Shown here: in pieces, positions 46,221 through 57,100 of the stretch
Numbering within the stretch: the stretch's first letter is position 1
Layout of the letters: the number at the start of each line of letters is the position of its first letter
Source: Endomychus coccineus
Lineage: Eukaryota > Arthropoda > Insecta > Coleoptera > Endomychidae
Length of the DNA stretch: 64,000 nt
NCBI GenBank assembly: GCA_958510875.1
Contig: OY294070.1
Span: forward strand, 41,492,306 to 41,556,305
Direction: 5' to 3'
Translations under genes and position numbers: made by a program
Notes under the pieces: generated by a model
The model's database searches: none
What the model was told of the DNA's origin: nothing
The model's input: the letters and a program-made list of their open reading frames with translations, nothing else

Positions 46221-48570
46221 TTATATATGTTGAAGCTTAATGTGCCTTTTTAAAACTGACCTATAAGGGCTTCCAAAATCGCAACACTTACACTTGTGTA
46301 TGTTCTCTCTTGTGTGTTTAGAGTTGATGTGACTTTTCAAATATGACTTCTGAGTGCTTCCAAAATCGCAATACTGACACTTGTGTACGTTCTCTCTTGT
46401 GTGTTTAGAGTTGATGTGTTTTTTCAGACCTGACTTCTCAGTGTTTTCATAATCGCAATACTGACACTTGTGTATGTTCTCTCTTGTGTGTTTAGAGTTG
46501 ATGTGACTTTTTACAGATGAGCTATAAGCGCTTTCAAAATCGCAATACTCACACTTGTGTATATTTTCTCTTGTGTGTTTAGAGTTAATGTGCCCTTTCA
46601 AATTTGACTTCAGAGTGTTTTCATAATTGCAATACTGACACTTGTGTGTGTTCTCTCTTGTGTGTTTAGAGTTGATGTGTCTTTTCAGATCTGACTTCAG
46701 AGTGCTTTCATAATTGCAATACTGACACTTGTGTGTTTAGAGTTGATGTGACTTTTTAAATATGACTCCAGAGTGCATTCAAAATGGCAATACTGACACT
46801 TGTGTATGTTCTCTCTTGTGTGTTTAGAGTTGATGTGACTTTTTAAAGATGAGCTATAAGTGCTTTCATAATCGCAATACTGACACTTGTGTATATTTTC
46901 TCTTGTGTGTTTAGAGTTGATGTGACTTTTTAAATATGACTTCAGAGTGCTTTCAAAATCGCAATACTGACACTTGTGTATGTTCTTTCGTGTGTGTTTA
47001 GAGTTGATGTGTCTTTTCAGATCTGACTTCAGAGTGCTTTCATAATTGCAATACTGACACTTGTGTGTTTAGAGTTGATGTGACTTTTTAAATATGACTC
47101 CAGAGTGCATTCAAAATGGCAATACTGACACTTGTGTATGTTCTCTCTTGTGTGTTTAGAGTTGATGTGACTTTTTAAAGATGAGCTATAAGTGCTTTCA
47201 TAATCGCAATACTGACACTTGTGTATATTTTCTCTTGTGTGTTTAGAGTTGATGTGACTTTTTAAATATGACTTCAGACTGCTTTCAAAATCGCAATACT
47301 GACACTTGTGTGTGTTCTCTCTTGTGTGTTTAGAGTTGATGTGACTTTTTAAATATGACTCCAGAGTGCATTCAAAATGGCAATACTGACACTTGTGTAT
47401 GTTCTCTCTTGTGTGTTTAGAGTTGATGTGACTTTTTAAAGATGAGCTATAAGTGCTTTCATAATCGCAATACTGACACTTGTGTATATTTTCTCTTGTG
47501 TGTTTAGAGTTGATGTGACTTTTTAAATATGACTTCAGAGTGCTTTCAAAATCGCAATACTGACACTTGTGTATGTCCTCTCTTGTGTGTTTAGAGTTGA
47601 TGTGACTTTTCATACATGACTTCCGAGTGCTCTCATAATCGCAATACTGACATTTGTGTATGTTCTCTCTTGTGTGTTTAGAGTTGATGTGATTTTTTAA
47701 AGATGACTCCAGAGTGCATTCAAAATGGCAATACTGACACTTGTGTATGTTCTCTCTTGTGTGTTTAGAGTTGATGTGACTTTTCAAACATGACTTCAGA
47801 GTGCTTTCATAATCGCAGTACTGACACTTGTGTATGTTCTCTCTTGTGTGTTTAGAGTTGATGTGATTTTTTAAAGATGACTCCAGAGTGGCTTCAAAAT
47901 GGCAATACTGACACTTGTGTATGTTCTCTCTTGTGTGTTTAGAGTTGATGTGACTTTTTAAAGATGAGCTATAAGTGCTTTCATAATCGCAATACTGACA
48001 CTTGTGTATATTTTCTCTTGTGTGTTCAGAGTTGATGTGACTTTTTAAATATGACTTCAGAGTGCTTTCAAAATCGCAATACTGACACTTGTGTATGTTC
48101 TTTCGTGTGTGTTTAGAGTTGATGTGTCTTTTCAGATCTGACTTCACAGTGTTTTCAAAATCACAATACTGACACTTGTGTATGTCCTCTCTTGTGTGTT
48201 TAGAGTTGATGTGACTTTTCATACATGACTTCCGAGTGCTCTCATAATCGCAATACTGACATTTGTGTATGTTCTCTCTTGTGTGTTTAGAGTTGATGTG
48301 ATTTTTTAAAGATGACTCCAGAGTGCATTCAAAATGGCAATACTGACACTTGTGTATGTTCTCTCTTGTGTGTTTAGAGTTGATGTGACTTTTCAAACAT
48401 GACTTCAGAGTGCTTTCATAATCGCAGTACTGACACTTGTGTATGTTCTCTCTTGTGTGTTTAGAGTTGATGTGATTTTTTAAAGATGACTCCAGAGTGG
48501 CTTCAAAATGGCAATACTGACACTTGTGTATGTTCTCTCTTGTGTGCTTAGAGTTGATGTGACCTTTCAA
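46221..48570 (-). repeat. 87-bp tandem repeat (zinc-finger array) with 609-bp higher-order unit
   Basis: The fingers repeat every 87 bp. The block gagtggcttcaaaatgg recurs at 48497 and 47888, 609 bp (seven fingers) apart, and the seven fingers between keep the same order of types. A four-finger block carrying the 16-base deletion recurs 332 bp apart (4 x 87 minus 16). Confidence 0.9.
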
Positions 48571-48996
48571 ATTTGACAGCTAAGAGCTTTCAGACTCGCA
48601 ATGTTGATATTTATATATCTTTACGCCTTTGTATTTCCTTTTAATTTTATTTTTCAAACTATTTTCACTCGTGTTACTGGTGGGAGACACAAACTTAGAG
48701 GAGGGAGTATTTTCCCTGCTATCTGCAACCATCACATGATTTTCCATGTTTGTCACATCATGACAATTATATCCACTACCTTGGCATTCCAATGTGTCCT
48801 TTGAACCCAGAATTCTGATAGAACTACATACCTGTGGTGGATCTTCCGATTCCTCCTCTACAATGCACTTCTCGTTTCTGTAATCCTGACAATCTGCAGA
48901 CTCTTCTTTGATTTCATCCATGAATTCTGGAATATTTTCGTATTTAATTTCAATCTGATCTTCCCAATCTGGTCCATTCTCGACTGTTGACGACAT
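46221..48996 (-). pseudogene. C2H2 zinc-finger gene with long amplified array, frame-broken
   Basis: Begins at ATG 48996 (M-S-S-T-V-E-N-G, good context, with an upstream in-frame stop). An acidic N-terminus of about 138 residues (D-E-I-K-E-E; V-E-E-E-S-E-D) ends at an in-frame TAG at 48580-48582, exactly inside the first finger. The same frame then continues with 17 complete fingers (to 47029), and 9-10 more follow to 46221. Each is 29 residues (87 bp): C-x2-C-x12-H-x4-H, with linker T-R-E-N-I-H-K-C in place of the usual T-G-E-K-P. A 16-base deletion shifts the frame at about 47060 and again at about 46730. No ZAD, KRAB or BTB domain was seen. It is likely a DNA-binding regulator, now degenerate or read differently. 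Confidence 0.85.
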
Positions 48997-49377
48997 CTTT
49001 AGAGATGGTACTGACGCTTTCAATCAAACGGGTATTTGTGTAGATTATATATTACATAATACGAGAAAGGTGTTTGTGTAATGTGTTCTATGGAGATGAA
49101 GTGAAATCAGTATGCATAACGTTAACAGACAAAAACGTGCAAAAATATGGTTGCGGGCAAGAACGAAATATGAATTGAACACATTTTATTGAAATCTTAC
49201 TCCTTGTGTAAGCTCTGGTGGTACACTACTATAGTAAATAATAAGAATTGTTATTCGTTGTTAATAATTTATTTTCTTGTTGGTTCTAGTTCTAATCATA
49301 GATTAGATATTATATATGGTTCTAATTCTAATAACTTATTTTAATGATGTAGCTCACCAATATAATATGATAAAAAC
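48997..49377. other. zinc-finger gene upstream region
   Basis: A+T-rich, no recognised element. Expected site of the promoter and 5' UTR. Confidence 0.4.
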
Positions 49378-50043
49378 CATAGAGATCATATAGTATAGAG
49401 GAGTAAAGCCCCGCCTAAACGCGAGCAAAGAGTTCTATGAATTGAGTAGACAATTAAGCCTTTCACTGGTATCTTGACGGACATTCTGTTCTTCTCGCAC
49501 ATGTACTGCGCTCTCACTCGCTCGATGTGCGCGCGTTATACTTATTCTTGTATTCTTATACTCTTTGTGATAGAAGGGGAGACCGTGCGAGTGATAGCGC
49601 TCTAACATGTGCGAGAAGGACAGAATGTCCGACTAGTTACCAGCGCTTTCCTATGCTTAACACACTACTTGTCTACTCTATATATAGAACTCTTTGAACG
49701 AGTGAAGGTTTCAAAAACTTATCCGTTCCCCACTCCACGGACATTATAAGGTGACGTTTGAGCGTTACCTTTTATTTAACTATTAACTGTTAGGATTTCC
49801 ATCACATTCAGGAGTCTCAGTTTCATCAATAACATCATCCAACTCTTGAATAATATCGAATTCTGGTATTATATATAATTCGTCTAAGTCGTCTAAGCGC
49901 GTAGTTGCAGGAGAGTAAGGGGAACGTGTTAAAATACTGCAGAGTGAGGTACGGATAACTCATCGCGTAAGATCGAACATGGTACGCAACGAATACATAG
50001 GCTATATAGGAGCTTTACTCCTCTATATTATATGATCTCTATG
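49378..50043. mobile_element. 666-bp MITE with nested inverted repeats
   Basis: Terminal inverted repeats of about 32 bp (CATAGAGATCATATA(G/A)TATA... and its complement). Inside lies a second inverted pair (ggacattctgt(t/c)cttctc at 49479-49496 and its complement to 49630), plus weaker pairs (agttctatga / atagaact). The middle is G+C-richer (gcgcgcg). A 33-bp remnant of the same ends lies at 39154-39186. Confidence 0.8.
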
Positions 50044-50261
50044 ATTCCATGTGACAAGGTCAGTTTTGTTTTTTTTTCATTTTAGATAATTCTAGGTTAG
50101 TAGGTTATTTGGAAATGACAGATGTTCCTTCTTTGTACACATTTCATTTTTGTTGCCCTTGAACACATGTATTATTAGAAATAAAATAATCCTGACCCAG
50201 TATGAATTATATAAAAAATTCTCGGGAATTAGGTCACATTAACACTCTGTTATAAATGTTC

Positions 50262-50303
50262 GTCTTTACGTACGTTTCGGTCTCACGACCATCATCAGAA
50301 GAC
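50262..50303 (-). ncRNA. hammerhead-ribozyme-like motif, left arm
   Basis: Minus-strand mirror of 50551-50592, with the same core and stems. Confidence 0.6.
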
Positions 50304-50550
50304 TTATTTTGTCAAAAAGGGGTTAACTAAAACTAATTAGCACAAGCGTCCATATCGCACAATTTTCAATCAAAAAGCTCACGCCGTCGAAACGAACAGA
50401 ACCACGAATAATCGAAATTGTATCGTTAATATACAATTTCGATTATTCGTGGTTCTGTTCGTTTCGACGGCGTGAGCTTTTTGATTGAAAATTGTGCGAT
50501 ATGGACGCTTGTGCTAATTAGTTTTGGTTAACCCCTTTTTGACAAAATAA

Positions 50551-50592
50551 GTCTTCTGATGATGGTCGTGAGACCGAAACGTACGTAAAGAC
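50551..50592 (+). ncRNA. hammerhead-ribozyme-like motif, right arm
   Basis: In order: GTCTT (stem I, 50551-50555), CTGATGA (50556-50562), stem II GGTC-GTGA-GACC (50564-50575), GAAA (50576-50579), palindromic CGTACG (stem III), TA (candidate cleavage site, 50586-50587), AAGAC (stem I partner, 50588-50592). All invariant core bases of the hammerhead are present. A self-complementary stem III implies action as a dimer, as known for ribozymes of Penelope-like elements. Confidence 0.65.
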
Positions 50593-50637
50593 GAACATTT
50601 ATAACAGTGTTAATGTGACCTAATTCCCGAGAATTTT

Positions 50638-50977
50638 TAATAATGTATTATTAGAGTGCATATACTCTCGGGTGGGGGGTACCTCCCTTTCCTTTAGACG
50701 CTCGTGACACTCGAGCGTCGAGCCACGAACCACACATCGTTCTTCTGTTCTTCTGTAACACCTGTTGCATTTTTCTTTTATATCTTCTATGCCTTATGGG
50801 GTTTTTTGCAGACTTCAACTTGCAGTAATGGCGATTGGCGAACATGTATACGTAAATATACAAGTTATATACAACTTGTAAAAGATAGTGCATTGTAGTT
50901 TCAAATTAATAATGAAATAGTGTAATAAAATAAACAGTGCACTTAATGAAGCAAATATTTTGAAGAGTTCCAGTACA
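50638..50977 (+). other. yurt: yurt upstream region / 5' UTR
   Basis: 50655-50740 is G+C-richer with a near-palindromic gctcgtgacactcgagc. A possible acceptor (ttttttgcag) lies at 50802-50811. The coding start follows at 50978. Confidence 0.4.
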
Positions 50978-51121
50978 ATGTTTAGATTTCTGAGTGGTAA
51001 ACGAAAAAGCAATTCCCAAAGTCACGGTGATAAAAAATTAGACAGGAATGGTCACACTAAACATCTATTGATTTGTAAAGTATTACTTTTGGATGGTTCG
51101 GAGTTATCGGTAGAATTGACG
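50978..51121 (+). CDS. yurt: yurt exon 1 (coding)
   Basis: [10 protein letters not shown]..., then [19 protein letters not shown] context acaATG. Donor GTAAGG, phase 0. Confidence 0.88.
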
Positions 51122-54100
51122 GTAAGGAACATTAATTTTTTGAAAGCCTTCAATTTTCATGTGATATCAAAAGTTCCATTAGTGGGCGTTAGGTACAGTC
51201 TGCTCCATAAGTGTTGAGTTGCATCTTTTGTTGTTTCTTTTTACTGTTATTGAATTTATAAGAAATCAATATGACATCATGATTTAATCGATTTATTCCA
51301 GTAATTTTTCAATAAGTGTTCAAATATTGTTATCATCCTTTTTATGCTTCCATTTTAAAAATAGTGCTAATAATGAATATTATTTAAGTCAAGATGCATG
51401 TTTACATTATTTAAAAGTGTGTTAAATAATTCTTCTGTGAGAAATTTCTTAATAATAAGTTTCCTGGATTACAACTTTCTAAGCTAATTTATATAATTAG
51501 CATTGTATTGTCTGAGTTGGTTAATTAAATGTGGGAATTTACTATAAATAGTTAAATTTTGTTCACATACATTTCTCATATGGGAATTATTTTCACAAGT
51601 TACTTACTAATTTCTTAATCGTGTTTAGGATTAGGAAAATTGTTTAATGATATTTGAATGAAATTGATTTAAGATGATGTAAATTCTAGGTGATGAAATT
51701 AATTTTGAAATTTACATAGTAAGATGTCATTATTTAGGTAGTCCTAAGATACCATCACCATACTAAGGCTCTAGTAATTCCAATTGAGATGTAAATAATG
51801 ATATGTTATTGACTCCAACAATTTGCTGACCCCAAGAATAACTTACATGTTACTAAATTCTTTCATCATTTATAGCCTTGATATTCATTGTATTCTATTG
51901 ATATTTATATAATTCATGATTCTCTCTTTTTTATTTCAGAAAAAAGCACTAGCTAGTGATTTATATGAGCAAGTCTTCTACTCATTAGATATTATAGAAA
52001 AAGAATATTTTGGGCTTCAGTATACAGATGTAAATCATGTAAAACATTGGCTTGATCCAACAAAGCCAATTAGAAAACAAATTAAAAGTAAGTAAAAATT
52101 GACAAAAAGTTCACACTGGAAATACATCGCTACTACACACTATAACTCTTATCCCAAATTTCCTCTTCTCTTAAAATACTTGAGGCACTTCCTCCAGTAG
52201 TGTCACTAGCAATACTCACCTCCACACAAATATCAAACTGTTATCAAATTTGTTATTGCTGTCTATACAATTATCAACTTAAATTTCCTAAGAGGCAGAC
52301 CAATAATTATTCCAATCAATATTACATGGAACAGGATCCTCAAAAATAATGTGCCTCGTAATTTTTTTTAATGGTTCCTTTTAAAGTTGTTGATTATGTG
52401 ATGTGTCCACCAGAATTCGGTTAATGAATGTTGGCATACAATCGAAATTTTGTGCATGAATATATAATAATAATAAGCTTGTTCAACCTAACCTATAAAA
52501 CAACAACAGTCCTAAAAATAAAGTTAAATGTAGCTTAATTATTGTGCACCATTTATAAAGATTTTGCAAGTAATTTTATAGTTTACTGCAACCCTCAATT
52601 GATTTTATAGGGAAGGTAGGTTGGTCATTAATAAACAATAGAAAAAAAAGTGTCCAAGGTTTGGACAGCTGGAAGTAGTATCACTACATTTGCTATACCT
52701 TCCAATGCGATTTCAAAATTCCTCTAATATAAAGGAGGGGGACAAGTTCAAAACTACCGTCTAGTCTCTTTGATATCCAATACTGCTAATGTTTTTGAAA
52801 AGCTTCATTTCATCGATAATCAATGATTAATTAGATAAAATGTTGAAACTAGAATCAAATCAATACAGTTTCATCCTTTGCAAATCCACATAAGTTCTAA
52901 GGTGTATAACAATCTAGATATATCTAAACCATGTGTGACAATATTTGTGGATTTTGCTAAGGAATTTGACCGTCAATCATGGTATCTTACTTCAAAAATT
53001 AGGAAACTGGATTTGGTGGCAAAATATTGGAACCCATAAAACTTTATTTCTCAAATAAGCAACGAATATTGAAAATAAACAATGTAAATAGTCTTTCATT
53101 AACACTGCTCTTTATTGTTCATATAAATGATTTATTAATCTAATCAAAGAGCTAGTATAACGTAGGCCGATGATAGTTATTTTGATATATCGATGGACGC
53201 TCATATCATTATTTTATGCTACTATACAGTATAGACAAAAAACAGACAGATCTTTGCATAATTCAACTACTTCAGTTGATATACCTGTAGATTCTATTAT
53301 TGTTATTTTTTAAAATGATGATTTTGCAAATTGATTCATACTTTATGAATGGCTTATGATTATAGTTTCTACAAAAATCGAAGTCGGGCGTTTTACCAAG
53401 TAAGGATTTTTCTTTTTTGCTTCTCTTGTACCTCTTGCATAGTCGTTTGGTAAATAAATGTCTTTGTTTTTTATAGTAGCATGCACGCTGTCACACTCCA
53501 TTTGGGCGTGGCCTTTTATGGGAAGTTTTTGGTAAATATTTACGTTGTAGGTATCCCCCAAATGGAGAAGCGCGTTACTGTAACAGCGTTGCGATTTTGT
53601 GCTGTGCAACCATCTGAAAATATTATATCTCGTTTATCAACCTTATCGAGATAATTTTCTTTCAGATAATCCACCAAACAAGAGACGTATGCTTGTTAGT
53701 CACTTTTAGTTAAGTCAAACCTATAGCAAGTTCCTATTTTTTTTTCGAGGTCGTAGATCGTGTAGTAGTGGCAACATTTGACTTTATAATGAACTGGCTT
53801 TTAATTGAGGACACACAGCTCCACAACCTGGAGATCAACTCTAATCAGATTACATTCTCCTTTTATGGTCTTAATCTTATCATCTTCATTTTCCTTCCTA
53901 GCCATGTCTTCCATCCCTGTGTTTTATAAAAGACTTCATTCAAATTTCCATTTACAAATTTGTAGCAATCGTCACACCGATCTTTTCTAGCTCTAAATAA
54001 TCCAATATTTAACTCTTTAACCAGTGAAGATAATTTCGTAATTGAAAGACAGATCTTATTGTTTTTAGTTTTTAGTGCATTGACTTGCATCCTCTGTGTA

Positions 54101-57100
54101 ACTGATTGAAAATCTCGCTTCAAGTGTTGCTTACTAGTTTCCTTACGATAATAGTGTGCTGGTAGTTTGGTGAATTCAAAAATTCTCTTAAATAGTTTGA
54201 ATCCTCGTTATGTTTGATTTGGTTTCTCTATAGTCCAGGCAACGAACCAGAAAAAAAAAATAGTAAGCTAGAATTTCAAAAAATTTTTTGCATTTTGTTC
54301 CTTATACCCCATAGATCATTCATGACTATCAAGAGCGCGGGGGTCGACCTTTCTACCTCCCCAAAACGGGGTTCCAACCCCTCAGAGGAGCATTCTTATA
54401 AAAACAATCCAAAAGTTTAGAAAATTTATGAATTAAGAGCAGAAAATGACCCCCAGTATGTTTTTCGGGTCGCTGATTACGATTCCGCAGTTAGTTTTCT
54501 CGGAAAACTCCCTCCGGATGGAAAATTTGGAAAATATATATATATATTGTTATGATTTCATTTCATAGACAATAAAAATTTAAAAATAATAACTTACCGA
54601 ACTATGAAAATCAGAAAAGATCAAATAAAAAAATATTTTATGGAATTAAAAACAATAATAAAAGCTAAATAATAGTTAGGATATTAATATTAACAATGTA
54701 AAACATAATAAACAACGATGTAATAGTATAAGATGTGATAAACAAGAACTTCAGTGAAAGTGAAGAAACGTTCAGTGTAACGAAATCATAAATCATAAGT
54801 AAAGTGATTACAAAACTATCATGAGATAGTACAAAACATTGAATAATGTTATAGATGTAAGTTAGGATTAGTAAATTTGAGTTATGTAATGTTAAAAGAA
54901 TGTTATTGATATAATATGGTATGTATTAGATTTAAGAATAAGTAACTGTCAAGAAAACCATAAATATGGGAATAATCATATTAATAATAACCCAATCATA
55001 GGTTATATTATACCAAAGTGTGGGGAAAAATGTAGGCAATATTAATTTAAAAAGAAGGAATCACTAACAATTAAAATAAGTTGAAAATCTCAAATAATTC
55101 AAAAAGTAAAGAATACTAAATTCTGATTGGTCAATAGGAATTTCCAATGTCAATCTGGTAACAATGAAGACTTGTGTCAGTTTCACAACAATTAACTTGG
55201 CATGCTTGATTTGAAAAGCAATCATCTCATAGGTTGTTTATGACATAAAGTAGCGTCGGTTTTGGAGGCCTATAAAAACGAATCTGAAAGTAAAGAAGTT
55301 CAGTTTGCCATTACATCTGTAGACTGAAAGTACTCCTGCAACTCACCAAAATTTCATAACCTATAAAAAACCAGTGAACGAAAGTGTTCCAAACTTCGAT
55401 AGGTTCAAAGAAACCAAAGTTAATAAATTTTATATAAAGTCAACGATTATCCAAGTATCTGAATCCAGTAAAAAGGCTGTAATAACCTCCAATTAAGAAG
55501 AAGTTTCCAACGATTGCCATTCATCAATAATTTCAATAAAGCATCGAAAAGTTTCATGTTTTATCTAAAAGGATAAACAAAGTATTATCAACAGTTCCTG
55601 AGTCTCAAGAAGAAGTAATCCAAATTAGTTACCTGTGATTATTGTGAAAAAGCATAGTATTGTGTAAAAGTGAATCATCAACGAAATTATAAAAGAATTA
55701 AATTGAAAATTGCCAACATAGTTAAACACACTTTTGGATATAAACTAAAAGTAAGTTTGTTTATTATATTTCCATTGTAGTGTTATTTGTAAATCTGAAA
55801 GAAAGATTGTCGTTTGTAATGTTGTAAACAACTATTAATATTGAATAGTTTTGAGGTTAAAGCTAGTTCTATGCTTAGAACATAAAATAAAATTGTAAAT
55901 TAGAAACCCGAGATAAATAGAGTCATAGAGATTTAAATATAGAAATTTTTCAACATTCAAAGAATATTGTGTTTAATTCCATAAAATAATAATAATAAAA
56001 AAGAGAAAGTTCATTATTATTCATAATCAATAAATTAAAAGCTAGCCGGAAGCATTAATAATAATCAATAAATAAAAATAAACTCAGTAAGAGTTTAGTT
56101 AATAATATATATATATATAATATATAATTTATAATTTTGTTGCAAAAATGACCTCTAGTAAGTTTTTTGTGTAGTTGATCACGAATCCGCTGTTTTTTTT
56201 CCCCAAAAAACTCCAGATGGAAAATCCCAAATTTCCCGAATTTTCCATCTGGAGAGTTTTTTGGGAAAAATAACATCGGAATCGTGTTCAACGACCCAAA
56301 AAACCTACTATATGTCATGTTTGCAACAAAATTATACTTTATCATTCATAACCGTCTCAGGAAAATCTCAAATTTCCCGAATTTTCCATCTGGAGAGACT
56401 TTTCTGGGAAATATTACAGCGGAATCGTGATTATCGACCCAAAAAACCTACTAGAGGTAATTTTTGCAACAAAATTATACTTTATTATACACAAACGTCT
56501 CAGGAAAATCTCAAATTTCCCATCTAGAGGGACTTTTTTGGGAAAAATTACAGTGGAATCGTGATCAGCGACCCAAAAAATCTACTAGAGGTCATTTTTG
56601 CACCAGAATTATAAGTTATATATTATATATAAGTTTTCCAAATTTCCCATCTGGAGGGAGTTTTCCGAGAAAACTAACTGCGGAATCGTGATCAGCGACC
56701 CATACTAGGGGTCATTTTCGGCTCTTAATTCATCAATTTTGGATTGTTTTTATAAGAATGCTCCTCTGAGTGGTTGAAATCCCGTTTTGAGGGGGTAGGA
56801 AGGTCGACTCCCGCGATCTTGATAGTCATGAATGATCTATGGGGTATAAGAAACAAAATGCAAAAAATTTTTTCAAATTCTAGCCTACTATATTTTTTTT
56901 ATTATGGTCTTTTTCCGTGCTTACTGCCTGGACTACTAGCCGTTAAGACACATCCTCGCCTTTCAACAGTCCCGTCTTTATTTTTAAGCACCCATTTCTG
57001 AACAGACCATTCCCCATGTCCAGTGGTATTCAGGTACAATCAGTTGCATATAGGAATCTTTTGATCATTTATTTTCAAGTTATATTCTAGAGTATTATTT

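Larger units (their letters stand above)
50217..50637. repeat. 420-bp palindrome carrying two hammerhead-like motifs
   Basis: The arms 50217-50423 and 50431-50637 are near-perfect inverted copies around the 7-base centre cgttaat. The few differences are a 2-base indel near 50251/50605 and single substitutions. Each arm includes one hammerhead-type core. The ends read ...attctcggg / cccgagaat.... No terminal duplication was seen. Confidence 0.93.

Noticed and set aside
46221..48570. Regular 87-bp repeat as a possible CRISPR array or satellite
   Set aside because: The units encode C2H2 fingers and variation follows codons; the genome is eukaryotic.
48580..48582. TAG as a programmed readthrough site
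   Set aside because: The array downstream is also frame-broken, so decay or sequence error is simpler; not claimed.
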